64,000 bases of DNA, from contig NZ_CP046908.1 of assembly GCF_009789575.1 (NCBI RefSeq), forward strand, positions 930,001 to 994,000, written 5' to 3'. Shown piece by piece: positions 47,021 to 55,543 of this stretch. Position 1 is the first letter of the stretch, and the number at the start of each line of letters is the position of its first letter. This DNA comes from Stappia indica (GTDB lineage Bacteria > Pseudomonadota > Alphaproteobacteria > Rhizobiales > Stappiaceae). The notes beneath the pieces are model-generated. The model saw only the letters and a program-made list of their open reading frames with translations, did not search any database and was not told the origin of the DNA. The translations under genes and the position numbers were made by a program.

Positions 47021-47734
47021 CTACTTTCTTCCCTCCGTGACACGCAGCCGGCCCGCCTGCAGGAACACCGCCCGGTCGAAGAGCGAAAGGTCGAGCGGGT
47101 TGGGCAGGCGCAGGTCGGCAAGATCCGGCAAGGGTTTCAGCGCCGGATCAAAGGTGCGGTCGACCTGCGAGACGAAGACGAGCACCGCGCCGGAGCGCCG
47201 GGCGAAGGCCGAGAGCTGCGCGACCTGGGTGCCGAGGTCCGGCGTGTCGCGCCGCTGGTCGAGGATCTGCAGATAGTCGACGACGGCAAGCGTGCCGGGC
47301 GCGCAGCCCTGCAGCTGCTCCATGATGCGGGCCGCGCAGATCCCGTCGGAACAGTCGAGCGCGAGGAGATCCTTGAGCTGCCCCCGCGCGCCGAGCCGTT
47401 CGAGCCGCGCCTCGACCTCGCGCTCCGCATATTCCAGGGTGAAGACGGCGGCGCGGTTGCCGGCCTTCATCGCCGCAAGGCCGAGCTCCAGCGCCAGCAG
47501 CGTCTTGCCCTGGCCGGGACGGGCGGCGACGAGGATCATCTCGCCGGGGCGAAGGCGGGGATAGATCAGCGCGGCGGGCGAGCGCTCGGCGGCACGCTGC
47601 GCCAGAAGGCTCCAGCGGGCATGGCCCTCGCGGGCGGCGATGCGGTCGAGCGCGGCGGCAAGGGGAATGCCCGCCTCGCGGGAGAGCAGGCGGGCCTCGC
47701 GCTTGAGGCGGTAAAGGGGTGCGGAAAGCTGCAT
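47021..47734 (-). CDS. DnaB-like RecA-fold ATPase without the helicase N-terminal domain
   Basis: A 237-residue ATPase. The start at ATG 47734 follows GGAGG; the open frame upstream is not protein-like. Walker A is ARPGQGKT (near residue 71), Walker B is AVVDYLQIL, and the following VFVSQVDR corresponds to the DnaB motif containing SQ. It opens with a short helical region (LSAPLYRLKREARLLSREAGIPLAAAL) in place of the primase-binding N-terminal domain of replicative DnaB. It therefore cannot be the replicative helicase; a role in DNA processing or regulation is possible. It is a single minus-strand gene. Confidence 0.85.
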   Translation of the reverse strand: MQLSAPLYRLKREARLLSREAGIPLAAALDRIAAREGHARWSLLAQRAAERSPAALIYPRLRPGEMILVAARPGQGKTLLALELGLAAMKAGNRAAVFTLEYAEREVEARLERLGARGQLKDLLALDCSDGICAARIMEQLQGCAPGTLAVVDYLQILDQRRDTPDLGTQVAQLSAFARRSGAVLVFVSQVDRTFDPALKPLPDLADLRLPNPLDLSLFDRAVFLQAGRLRVTEGRK

Positions 47735-48020
47735 GCCGGAGACCTCCGTCTGCGGGCGATGAGCGCAATCCCTCCTCATGCGGCGCCCGAACGGGTGGTC
47801 CGGTGATGCGAAAGGCCCGGCATGGCACATGCTTTCCCGAAGCGGAGGGGGGAGGCGCGGGCAGCACCCGACTCGCATTTTAGCCGATGTTGCGCCGCGC
47901 TGGGAAGCGCCGCGGCGGCCGGCAGGTGTGAAACCCCGGCGCATGGGAGGGGACAAGGCGGGCACGACACCCGCTGTTCACCCAGTTCGACGCGGTGCAC
48001 GGCAAATTGCGAGAACCCCT

Positions 48021-48080
48021 TTGCCGCGAGGGCACGCATCGCCTAAGTATGGGGAACGAGACCGGGCCCGGCGGGGCCCG
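48021..48080 (+). promoter_or_regulatory. Putative promoter and 5' hairpin of the clpP-like gene
   Basis: TTGCCG at 48021-48026 and TAAGTAT at 48044-48050 could be -35 and -10 (17-base spacing, poor match). CGGGCCC / GGGCCCG (48063-48080) makes a 7-bp hairpin with a GGCG loop in the leader, 12 bases before the ribosome-binding region. The remainder of the 378-base gap 47735-48112 shows nothing else. Confidence 0.35.
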
Positions 48081-48112
48081 ATTCCGTCTTCATGAAGGAG
48101 CTGATCTTGCAC

Positions 48113-48730
48113 ATGACCATCAAGCCGAACGATGTGCCGAGCCGCCTCGACGACGAGGACGACGACGAGAAGACCAAGACGCCGCCTTCGATCCAGGTCG
48201 ACAAGCATCTGTTCGACGCCCGCACGGTGCTGATCACCGGCCCGATCAACCAGGAACTGGCGCGCGACGTCTGCGCCCGGCTGCTGGCGATGGCGCAGGT
48301 CTCCAACGACCCGATCACCGTGATCGTGTCCTCGCCCGGCGGCCACGTCGAGTCGGGCGACATGATCCACGACACCATCAAGTTCATCGGCCCGGAAGTG
48401 CGCATCCTCGGCATGGGCTGGGTGGCGAGCGCCGGCGCGCTGATCTACATCTCGGTGCCCAAGGAGCGCCGTTACTGCACGCCGAACACCCGCTTCCTGC
48501 TGCACCAGCCGTCCGGTGGCGCCGGCGGCCAGGCCTCCGACATCGAGATCCAGGCACGCGAGATCCTCAAGATGCGCGACCGCCTGAACAAGCTGTTCGC
48601 GGCGGCCACCGGCCAGCCGATGGAGCGGATCGAGAAGGACACGGACCGCGACTACTGGATGGGCCCGGACGAGGCCATGAACTACGGCCTGGTCGGCAAG
48701 GTCGCGGCCTCGGTCAGCGACCTCGACTGA
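48113..48730 (+). CDS. clpP: ClpP-family serine protease
   Basis: A 205-residue ClpP-like protease. The catalytic triad is Ser106 ([11 protein letters not shown]), His131 (FLLHQPSGG) and Asp180 (DTDRDYWM). The sequence reads [21 protein letters not shown] rather than the usual active-site entry LxLGxxI form, and the N-terminus has an acidic run (DDEDDDEK), so this is a paralogue of the ordinary ClpP. AAGGAG at 48095-48100 favours a start at TTG 48107 or ATG 48113 over the ATG at 48092 that contains it. It stands alone with no clpX beside it and is followed by a terminator. Confidence 0.9.
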   Translation: MTIKPNDVPSRLDDEDDDEKTKTPPSIQVDKHLFDARTVLITGPINQELARDVCARLLAMAQVSNDPITVIVSSPGGHVESGDMIHDTIKFIGPEVRILGMGWVASAGALIYISVPKERRYCTPNTRFLLHQPSGGAGGQASDIEIQAREILKMRDRLNKLFAAATGQPMERIEKDTDRDYWMGPDEAMNYGLVGKVAASVSDLD

Positions 48731-48778
48731 TCCCGGCCGGCGCCCTCTTTCAAGAGAGGCAGCGCCGGTCCGACATTC

Positions 48779-48843
48779 CGGCCCGGCCGGCGCCTGCCCC
48801 TTCTGCGCAAGCAAGAAGGTGCGGACGTCCGCCGGGCCGTTTT
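48779..48843 (+). terminator. Terminator after the clpP-like gene
   Basis: CGGCCCGGC (48779-48787) pairs with GCCGGGCCG (48831-48839), followed by TTTT. The 43-base interior contains its own small hairpin (CCTTCT...AGAAGG). It is a branched but credible intrinsic terminator. Confidence 0.6.
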
Positions 48844-48907
48844 CGTTTGCGGGGTCCCCCTCCCCGCCTTTCGCGACATCCGGACAGGACCGAACAGGAG
48901 CAGTGCC

Positions 48908-49738
48908 ATGAACCACCATCTCACCCTCGGCGGCATCGACATTCCCGTGCTGGGGCTCGGGACCTGGCCGCTGAAGGACGAGCCGTGCCGCGACATCGTG
49001 CGCGCCGCGCTGGAAAGCGGCTGGGACCATGTGGACACGGCGGCGATGTATGCCAACGAGAAGGCGGTGGGCGCGGGCCTGCGCGCCTCGGGCCGCGCCC
49101 GCGACAGCTATCACGTGACGACCAAGGTCTGGCACGACAGCCTCGACCCGGAAAAGCTGATCCGCTCCTGCGAGGACAGCCTCGACCGGCTGGGGCTCGA
49201 CCATGTCGACCTGTTCCTGATCCACTGGCCCAACCCGCGCGTGCCGCTGAACGAGCAGATCGAGGCGCTGCTGGAGCTGCGCCAGCGCGGCTGGACGCGC
49301 GCCATCGGCGTTTCCAACTTCACCGCCGCGATGGTGCGCGAGGCGCAGGACCTCGCCAAGGGGCAGTTGGTCGCCAACCAGGTCGAGTATCATCCGTTCC
49401 TGTCGCAGAAGCGGGTGCGCGCGGCGCTGGAGGCCGCCGGCATGGCGCTGATCGCCTATTCGCCCATCGCCAAGGGCCGCGTCATGGGCAACGAGACGAT
49501 CGGCGACATCGCCAAGCGCTACGGCAAGAGCGAGGTGCAGGTGACGCTGCGCTGGCTGCTGCAGCAGGAGAACACCATCGCCATCCCCAAGACCGGCACG
49601 CCGGCGCGGCTCGCCGAAAACGCCGCCGTCTTCGACTTCGAACTGGACGAGGCCGAGATGGCAGCGATCTCCGCGCTCGGCAGCGCGGAGGGGCGCGGCA
49701 TCGACCCGGACTGGGCGCCCGACTGGGACGGGGAATAA
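48908..49738 (+). CDS. Aldo/keto reductase
   Basis: A 276-residue AKR of the 2,5-diketo-D-gluconate reductase (DkgA/B) type. The active-site tetrad can be seen: Asp in GWDHVDTAAMYANE (with Tyr at AAMY), Lys in YHVTTKVWHD, and His in LFLIHWPNP. The NADPH-binding end has IPKTG and RLAENAAVFDFELD. AGGAG precedes the ATG. Members reduce aldehydes and ketones of many metabolites. A monocistronic gene with no informative neighbours. Confidence 0.93.
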   Translation: MNHHLTLGGIDIPVLGLGTWPLKDEPCRDIVRAALESGWDHVDTAAMYANEKAVGAGLRASGRARDSYHVTTKVWHDSLDPEKLIRSCEDSLDRLGLDHVDLFLIHWPNPRVPLNEQIEALLELRQRGWTRAIGVSNFTAAMVREAQDLAKGQLVANQVEYHPFLSQKRVRAALEAAGMALIAYSPIAKGRVMGNETIGDIAKRYGKSEVQVTLRWLLQQENTIAIPKTGTPARLAENAAVFDFELDEAEMAAISALGSAEGRGIDPDWAPDWDGE

Positions 49739-49872
49739 GCCTCGCCGCCCTCGGCGGACGGCCCCGACAAGCATCGGCCTGCCATCGCTTTGCCGCGATG
49801 GCAGGCGAAAGTGAGCGTGGGAGCGCCCCGGCGGCACGCAAAGGCCGGGCGCGACAACAGGGGGGACCCGGC

Positions 49873-50220
49873 ATGCGCATCGACCGTTTGACGAAAGCAG
49901 GAACCGGCCTGGCCGCGGCAGCCCTTTCCGCGCTCGTGCTGATGACGCTCGCCCCGCAGCCGGCGGCGGCCCAGCGCCCGGACCTCAGGCGCATGACCTG
50001 CAACCAGGCGCAGGATCTTGTCGCCCGCCGCGGCGCGGTGGTGATGACCACCGGCCAGTACACCTACGAGCGCTTCGTCGCCGGCCCGCGCTGGTGCGAC
50101 TACTGGGAAACCGTGCGCCCGGCGCAGGTGCGCACCCGCGACACCGGCCGCTGCATCGTCGGCTATATCTGCGAGACGCCGCTGTTCTCGCCTTGGGAGC
50201 GGCGCGGCGGCTGGCGCTGA
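49873..50220 (+). CDS. Small exported Cys-containing protein, hypothetical
   Basis: A 115-residue protein with a Sec signal peptide (AGTGLAAAALSALVLMTLAP, cleaved near AAAQ). The mature part has four Cys (MTCNQAQDLV, RWCDYWE, GRCIVGYIC) and could hold two disulfides. It begins RPDLRRMTCNQAQDLVARRGAVVMTTGQYTYERFV, similar to small conserved proteins of unknown function in the Hyphomicrobiales. GGGGGA precedes the ATG. Its stop is directly followed by the stop of the convergent WYL regulator. Confidence 0.8.
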   Translation: MRIDRLTKAGTGLAAAALSALVLMTLAPQPAAAQRPDLRRMTCNQAQDLVARRGAVVMTTGQYTYERFVAGPRWCDYWETVRPAQVRTRDTGRCIVGYICETPLFSPWERRGGWR

Positions 50221-50898
50221 TCACAGGCTGGCCACATAGTCCTCGAACCGCCGCCCGCGCTCGCTCGGTGCCCGCTCGCCCGTCTCCTCCACGGACATGA
50301 TGCGGTCGAGGCGGAAATTGCGGAAGTCGCCGCGCTCCTCGCACCAGCCGGTCAGCAGCCAGACCTCGTCGAACACCGTGAGACCGAGCGGGCGCACGCG
50401 CCTGCGGCTCTCCCGCCCGGCCAGGTCCCTGTAGGCGAGCAGCACGATCCGCTGCCGGCGGATGGCGCGGCGCAGCCCCGGCAGCCAATGGCGGGCAGCC
50501 TCCACCTGCGGGTGCTCGCGCGTGACGGCACGCAGCGGCAGGCGAAGGGTCGCCTCTCCGCCCGCCTCGCCCGCGGCCGCACCGATCTTGCCCGCGACGC
50601 GCAGCGCCGCCTCGCCCAGGGGCGCATCGCCCCGTGCGCCGACCAGCCGCATGCCGAGCGCGATCGCCTCCAGCTCCTCCTCGTCGAAGCTGAGCGGCGG
50701 CAGAAAGTAGCCGCGCTCCATCTGGTAGCCGAGGCCCGCCTCGCCGCGCACCGGCGCGCCCATCGCCTGCAGAGTGGCCATGTCGCGGTAGATCGTGCGC
50801 GGCGACACCTCGAGCGCGCGGGCAAGCGCCTCGGCAGACACCGGACCGCCGGCGCTGCGCAGCCGGTCGAGCAGGGAGAACAGACGAAACACCTTCAT
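50221..50898 (-). CDS. WYL-domain (YafY/DeoR-type) transcriptional regulator
   Basis: A 225-residue regulator with an N-terminal winged HTH (KVFRLFSLLDRLRSAGGPVSA, ALEVSPRTIYRDMATLQAMG) and a C-terminal WYL domain (IRRQRIVLLAYRDL, RVRPLGLTVFDEVWLLTGWCEERGDFRNFRLDRI). The start at ATG 50898 is the first protein-like Met. A CTAG-bounded element lies only 10 bases upstream, so its own ribosome-binding region (AGGGATGG) touches the element edge. YafY-like regulators usually control the divergent gene next to them, here an ABM-like protein. Confidence 0.88.
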   Translation of the reverse strand: MKVFRLFSLLDRLRSAGGPVSAEALARALEVSPRTIYRDMATLQAMGAPVRGEAGLGYQMERGYFLPPLSFDEEELEAIALGMRLVGARGDAPLGEAALRVAGKIGAAAGEAGGEATLRLPLRAVTREHPQVEAARHWLPGLRRAIRRQRIVLLAYRDLAGRESRRRVRPLGLTVFDEVWLLTGWCEERGDFRNFRLDRIMSVEETGERAPSERGRRFEDYVASL

Positions 50899-50908
50899 GA
50901 CGCCATCC

Positions 50909-51178
50909 CTAGGTCGTGGACTCATAATTGTGCCGGAAACGGCGTCCGTTCGGGCAATGATATGCCAGGAGGAGCGCGATGGCCGGGGCAGGCCCCCCGG
51001 CCGAGCGATCCGACGCCGCAGATCGAAGCTCGAACGGCGCCCTTCGGGTATGCCCGAACCCGCCGGCAACAGCGTCGCAAGCCCTTGAAAACCTAATGGT
51101 TTCCTGCGGCCTTGCTCCTTGTATCCGATCGGGTTCGGGCATACCGTTTCTCGACAGAATTATGAGTCCACGACCTAG
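50909..51178. mobile_element. MITE-like element with CTAG ends (270 bp)
   Basis: The ends are a 21-bp perfect inverted repeat, CTAG then GTCGTGGACTCATAATT, after which the two arms still resemble each other for about 12 bases (AAACGG). CTAG at both ends may be a target duplication of the YTAR kind made by IS5-group insertion sequences. The interior has no transposase reading frame; it contains a small palindrome (TTCGGGTATGCCCGAA) and parts rich in GC. It is therefore probably a non-autonomous derivative. Confidence 0.72.
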
Positions 51179-51187
51179 CGCGCGCCC

Positions 51188-51204
51188 CTGACAGAAGGTG
51201 TCAG
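51188..51204. promoter_or_regulatory. Candidate operator of the WYL regulator
   Basis: CTGACA-GAAGG-TGTCAG, a perfect 6-base inverted repeat, 50 bases upstream of the ABM-like gene and just beyond the MITE. The spacing and symmetry fit regulators of YafY type. Inferred from position. Confidence 0.5.
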
Positions 51205-51253
51205 GAGCCTTGGCGTATCTCCCGCTGCGCATCACGCAGACCAGGAGCATCGC

Positions 51254-51850
51254 ATGCAAGACCATTGCCTCGAAGTCGTCGCCTACCGGGTGGCGGATCC
51301 GGATCGCGCCGACCATGAACGCAGGCTCGCACTCGACAAGATCCGCTCGTTCCCCGGCTTCCTCGCCTGGACGCAGCTGACGGGAACCGGCGAGGCGGCC
51401 CAGCGCGTCGATCTCGTCGCCTGGAAGAGCGAAGAGGCGGCGCTCTCGGCCGCACGCGAGGTCGGAGAAGGAGCAGACTTCGCCGGCTTCCGCGCCACGA
51501 TCGGCAGCGTTGCCAGCATGGGCCATTATGCAGCAAACCGGCCGGCGCCGGTCGGTCGCCTTGCCGGGGACGGGATGGAGATCGGCCGCTTCCGACTGAA
51601 AGCCGGCGTTGCGGAAGCCGACATGCGCGCGGCCCATGCACGAATGGTGGAGCAGCACCTCTCCCGCCAGCCGGGCTGGCTGGGCCAGCGGCTGGCGCGG
51701 CTCGAAAGCGGCACCTTCCTCGATATCGCCATTGCCGACAGCCGGACACGGGCCATTGCCATCTGCGAGAGCTGGCAGGGCAACGCGGATTGCGAGGCCT
51801 TCCTCGCCCTGATCGAGCCGGAAAGCATGGAATTCGGCGAACTGGTGTGA
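51254..51850 (+). CDS. Two-domain dimeric alpha/beta-barrel (ABM-like) protein
   Basis: A 198-residue protein whose halves each look like an antibiotic-biosynthesis-monooxygenase/EthD-type ferredoxin-like domain: LEVVAYRVADPDRADHERRL...SFPGFLAWTQL, and MEIGRFRLKAGVAEADMRAAHARMVEQHLSRQPGWLGQRL. No haem or metal ligands can be identified. AGGAG precedes the ATG. It is divergent from the WYL regulator, whose MITE-interrupted intergenic region is its promoter. Such genes often respond to reactive or aromatic compounds, but the function is unknown. Confidence 0.72.
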   Translation: MQDHCLEVVAYRVADPDRADHERRLALDKIRSFPGFLAWTQLTGTGEAAQRVDLVAWKSEEAALSAAREVGEGADFAGFRATIGSVASMGHYAANRPAPVGRLAGDGMEIGRFRLKAGVAEADMRAAHARMVEQHLSRQPGWLGQRLARLESGTFLDIAIADSRTRAIAICESWQGNADCEAFLALIEPESMEFGELV

Positions 51851-51878
51851 TCCGCAAGAGTGCCGAGGCACCGCATGG

Positions 51879-51909
51879 CGGCGCATTCCCCGCAGGAATG
51901 CGCCGTTTT
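51879..51909 (+). terminator. Terminator after the ABM-like gene
   Basis: CGGCGCATTCC / GGAATGCGCCG, an 11-bp stem with a CCGCA loop, followed by TTTT. The rest of the 295-base gap 51851-52145 contains nothing else that I can identify before the ATP-grasp gene. Confidence 0.85.
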
Positions 51910-52145
51910 CGCATGTGTGAAACCTCCCGATTTGACGTAAGCCCCCTGGGCGTTAAGCTTGTTGCCGCAGGGTCCCGTCCCGGTCGACCTGCCTGCCGGG
52001 AATGCAGATGGAGGTGTTTGCTGGCGCATTTTCGGACTTGGAAGGCGCCGTTCCGGTTTGCGAACATGGGGCCTGCCGGCGGAGCGCCAGACCGCTTCGC
52101 CTTCAAGAACAAGACGACATTGCGGACGAGGGGTTAGAGACACGC

Positions 52146-53567
52146 ATGGGGGAGAGCACCATTTTCAACGAGATGCTGACCGCCGACGGCAGGCCCCGCG
52201 CGCCCTACAGGCGGCTCGCCGAATGGTTCGACACCCTGTCACCGGCGGAGATGCGCAAGAAATCGCGCGAGGCAGAGACGATCTTCCGCCGCCTCGGCAT
52301 CACCTTCGCCGTCTACGGCACATCCGCGGCCACCGAACGGCTGATCCCCTTCGACATCGTCCCGCGCGTGCTCTCGGCGTCCGAGTGGCGGCGCCTGTCG
52401 GCCGGCATCGACCAGCGGGTGCGGGCGCTCAACGCCTTCCTCTATGACATCTACCACCGCCAGGAGATCGTGCGGGCGGGCCGCGTGCCGGCCGAGCTGA
52501 TCCTGCAGAACGAGGCGTTCCTGCCGGAGATGATCGGCTTCACCCCGGCGCGCCGGGTCTATGCCCATATTATAGGCACCGACCTCGTGCGCGTCGGCGA
52601 GGACGACTTCTACGTGCTGGAGGACAACACCCGCACCCCGTCCGGCGTCTCCTACATGCTGGAGAACCGCGAGACGATGATGCGGATGTTCCCGGAGCTG
52701 TTCCAGCAGAACCGGGTGGCGCCGATCGAGCACTATCCGGACATGCTGCGCGAGACGCTGGAAAGCGTCGCGCCGGAGAATTGCGACGGCGACCCGACGG
52801 TCTGCATCCTGACGCCGGGCATCTACAACTCCGCCTATTTCGAGCATGCCTTCCTCGCCGACACGATGGGCGTGGAGCTGTGCGAGGCGCGCGATCTCTA
52901 TGTGGAGGACGGCAAGGTGTGGATGCGCACCACCCAGTCGCCGCAGCGGGTGGACGTGATCTACCGGCGCATCGACGATGCCTTCCTCGATCCGCTGACC
53001 TTCCGTCCCGACAGCATGCTCGGCGTGCCGGGCCTGTTCGACGCCTACCGGGCGGGCAACGTGACGATCTGCAACGCGCCGGGCACGGGCATTGCGGACG
53101 ACAAGGCGATCTATGCCTATGTGCCGGACATCATCGAGTTCTATACCGGCCAGAAGCCGATCCTGAAGAACGTGCCGACCTGGAACTGCGCCAAGCCGGA
53201 CGACCTTGCCTATGTGCTCGACCGCCTGCCGGAGCTGGTGGTCAAGGAGGTGCACGGCTCGGGCGGCTACGGCATGCTGATCGGCCCGACCGCCTCCAAG
53301 CGCGAGATCGCCGAGTTCGCCAAGCGGCTGAAGGCCAATCCCGCCAACTACATCGCCCAGCCGACCCTGGCGCTGTCGGCCTGCCCGACCCATGTGCAGT
53401 CGGGGCTGGCGCCCCGCCATGTCGACTTGAGGCCCTATGTGCTGGTCGGAGACAAGGTGCGCATCACGCCCGGCGGCCTGACCCGCGTGGCGCTGAAGAA
53501 GGGCTCCCTGGTGGTGAATTCCAGCCAGGGCGGCGGCACCAAGGACACCTGGGTTCTGGAGGACTGA
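52146..53567 (+). CDS. Circularly permuted type 2 ATP-grasp protein
   Basis: A 473-residue circularly permuted ATP-grasp (CP_ATPgrasp, DUF404/407 region). Conserved blocks include FDIVPRVLSASEWRRLSAGIDQRVRALNAFLYDIYH, LEDNTRTPSGVSYMLENRE and the late ATP-binding part VVKEVHGSGGYGMLIGP. The start at ATG 52146 is protein-like; the open frame upstream is not. Comparative genomics (amidoligase surveys) places such enzymes in operons with alpha-E, transglutaminase and Anbu genes and suggests peptide or amide-bond formation. It is first in that gene order here, six bases before the alpha-E gene. Confidence 0.92.
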   Translation: MGESTIFNEMLTADGRPRAPYRRLAEWFDTLSPAEMRKKSREAETIFRRLGITFAVYGTSAATERLIPFDIVPRVLSASEWRRLSAGIDQRVRALNAFLYDIYHRQEIVRAGRVPAELILQNEAFLPEMIGFTPARRVYAHIIGTDLVRVGEDDFYVLEDNTRTPSGVSYMLENRETMMRMFPELFQQNRVAPIEHYPDMLRETLESVAPENCDGDPTVCILTPGIYNSAYFEHAFLADTMGVELCEARDLYVEDGKVWMRTTQSPQRVDVIYRRIDDAFLDPLTFRPDSMLGVPGLFDAYRAGNVTICNAPGTGIADDKAIYAYVPDIIEFYTGQKPILKNVPTWNCAKPDDLAYVLDRLPELVVKEVHGSGGYGMLIGPTASKREIAEFAKRLKANPANYIAQPTLALSACPTHVQSGLAPRHVDLRPYVLVGDKVRITPGGLTRVALKKGSLVVNSSQGGGTKDTWVLED

Positions 53568-53573
53568 CGAAAC

Positions 53574-54521
53574 ATGCTCGGCCGTACCGCCGCATCCCTG
53601 TTCTGGACCTCGCGCTACAACGAGCGGGCGGAGAACATGGCCCGCCTGCTGGAGGTGGGATATCGCATTGCCATGATGCCGCGTCTGGGCCAGGACGCTG
53701 CCGACGACTGGCGCTCGACCTTGGTCAGCGCCGGCTGCGACCAGGGCTTCTTCAAGAAGCATGACGAGCTGACCAAGCGCGCCATCGTCGCCCACATGCT
53801 GTTCGACCCGGACAACCCCTCCTCCGTGCGCTCCTGCATCGAGGCGGCCCGCAACAACGCCCGCTCGGTGCGCACCGCCATCACCGGCGAGATGTGGGAA
53901 AGCCTGAACACGACCTATATCGACTTCATGGAAGTGCGCCCGCAGCACATGACCGACGACAAGCTGCCGGGCTTCCTGACATGGATCAAGCAGCGCTCCA
54001 TGCTGTTCCGCGGCGCCATGCTCGGCACCTTGATGCGCGACGAGGGCTACCACTTCTCGCAGTTCGGCTGCTTCATCGAGCGGGCCGACAACACTTCGCG
54101 CATCCTCGACGTGAAATACTGGATCCTGCTGCCGGACAACGAGGTGGTCGGCGGCGACCTCGACCGCTACCAGTGGTCGACGATCCTGCGCTCGGTCTCG
54201 GCCCATCGCAGCTACCGCCACGCCTATCGCGACGCGCAGATCCGCCCGTTCAACATCGCCGAGTTCCTGATCCTGCGGAAGGAGATGCCGCGCTCGCTGG
54301 CCTATTGCTACGACTGGATCTCCGAAAGCATGGACGCGCTGACCGCCCGCTACGGCGAGCAGCCGATGAGCTACGACATGGCCCGGCGCACCTACCAGCT
54401 GCTGGACGGGACGACGATGCAGCAGGTGTTCCAGAGCGGCCTGCACGAATTCCTGGGAGACATGATCGCCAGAAACAACGGGCTGGGCGCGCAGCTCGCC
54501 GCGGACTATCACTTCGCCTGA
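53574..54521 (+). CDS. Alpha-E domain protein
   Basis: A 315-residue all-helical protein of the alpha-E family (PF04168, former DUF403). It opens GRTAASLFWTSRYNERAENMARLLEVGYR, the family signature, and contains FGCFIERADNTSRILDVKYW and RPFNIAEFLILRKEMPRSLAYC. Function unknown; it always accompanies the CP ATP-grasp enzyme and is presumed to be a partner, perhaps helping to bind or transfer the ligand. Start follows the ATP-grasp stop closely. Confidence 0.93.
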   Translation: MLGRTAASLFWTSRYNERAENMARLLEVGYRIAMMPRLGQDAADDWRSTLVSAGCDQGFFKKHDELTKRAIVAHMLFDPDNPSSVRSCIEAARNNARSVRTAITGEMWESLNTTYIDFMEVRPQHMTDDKLPGFLTWIKQRSMLFRGAMLGTLMRDEGYHFSQFGCFIERADNTSRILDVKYWILLPDNEVVGGDLDRYQWSTILRSVSAHRSYRHAYRDAQIRPFNIAEFLILRKEMPRSLAYCYDWISESMDALTARYGEQPMSYDMARRTYQLLDGTTMQQVFQSGLHEFLGDMIARNNGLGAQLAADYHFA

Positions 54522-54600
54522 CACGAAACGCGGAACAGAACGATCGAAGGCCGGCGGCAACACACGCAAAGCCGGCCGCAGACGAGGAAGCCGGAGAGCC

Positions 54601-55422
54601 ATGCGCCTCAGCGTCAGACACGTGACCCGCTACCGGTACGACCATCCGCTGGCCCACATGGTCCAGCAGCTGCGCCTGACGCCGCCGAACCTGGTGGGAC
54701 AGAAGGTGGTCGCCTGGACCATCGACGTGCCGGGCTACGACCGGGCCGCGCACTACATCGACGCCTTCGGCAATCCGGTCGCCATCGTCAGCCACCGCGA
54801 GGCGATGAGCGAGCTGACCATCACTGTCGAGGGCGTGGTCGAGACGCAGGACCAGGCGGGCGTCATCGGCTTCCCCCCGAGCCCGACGCCCGACAACGTG
54901 TTCCTCCGCTACACCCCGCTGACCAAGGCCAACCCGGCGATCCGCCGGCTCGGCGCACTGGCCGAGCGCAGCGAGGCGGACGCGATCTCCGGTTTCCACG
55001 ACCTGATGCAGGCGATCCGCGACAAGGTCGCCTACCGCACCGGCGTCACCGAGGTGCATACCGCGGCCGTCGATGCGCTGAATGCCGGCGAAGGCGTGTG
55101 CCAGGACCATGCGCATATCTTCATCGCCGCGGCCCGTTCCATCGGCGTGCCGGCGCGCTATATATCAGGCTACATGCTGCTGGACGACGGACAGGGATCG
55201 GAGGCGCATCACGCCTGGGCCGAGGTCCTGCTGCCGCAGCTCGGCTGGGTCGGCTTCGACATCTCGAACGGCATGTGCCCGACCGACCGCTACATCCGCC
55301 TCACCTGCGGCCTCGACTCGCGCTCCGCCGCGCCGATCCGCGGGATCCGCACGGGCGGGTCCGGCGAGAACATGGATGTGGAGGTGGCGGTTTCACAGGA
55401 ATCGCAGCAAGCTCAGCAATAG
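54601..55422 (+). CDS. Transglutaminase-like cysteine protease
   Basis: A 273-residue protein with a transglutaminase core (PF01841) and its N-terminal extension (PF08379). The triad is Cys167 (GEGVCQDHAH), His204 (HHAWAEV) and Asp220 (GFDISNG). The start is MRLSVRHVTRYRYDHPLAHM, the typical form. In this operon type it is thought to cut or transfer peptide bonds formed by the ATP-grasp enzyme. It lies 79 bases after the alpha-E gene and 121 bases before Anbu. Confidence 0.93.
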   Translation: MRLSVRHVTRYRYDHPLAHMVQQLRLTPPNLVGQKVVAWTIDVPGYDRAAHYIDAFGNPVAIVSHREAMSELTITVEGVVETQDQAGVIGFPPSPTPDNVFLRYTPLTKANPAIRRLGALAERSEADAISGFHDLMQAIRDKVAYRTGVTEVHTAAVDALNAGEGVCQDHAHIFIAAARSIGVPARYISGYMLLDDGQGSEAHHAWAEVLLPQLGWVGFDISNGMCPTDRYIRLTCGLDSRSAAPIRGIRTGGSGENMDVEVAVSQESQQAQQ

Positions 55423-55543
55423 GACCGTTGCCGGCAGGGCAGCGAACCTGTCAAATCTGCCGGAGCCGGCGCGACGCGCGAATCGTCGCCGCGCGCTGTC
55501 CGGCCGGGCGTCCGCCCTCCCCGTTTTCGGAGACTGTCTGCTC

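Noticed and set aside
50979-51191. Transposase fragment inside the 270-bp element
   Set aside because: The 70-codon frame has no transposase motif and crosses the element boundary.
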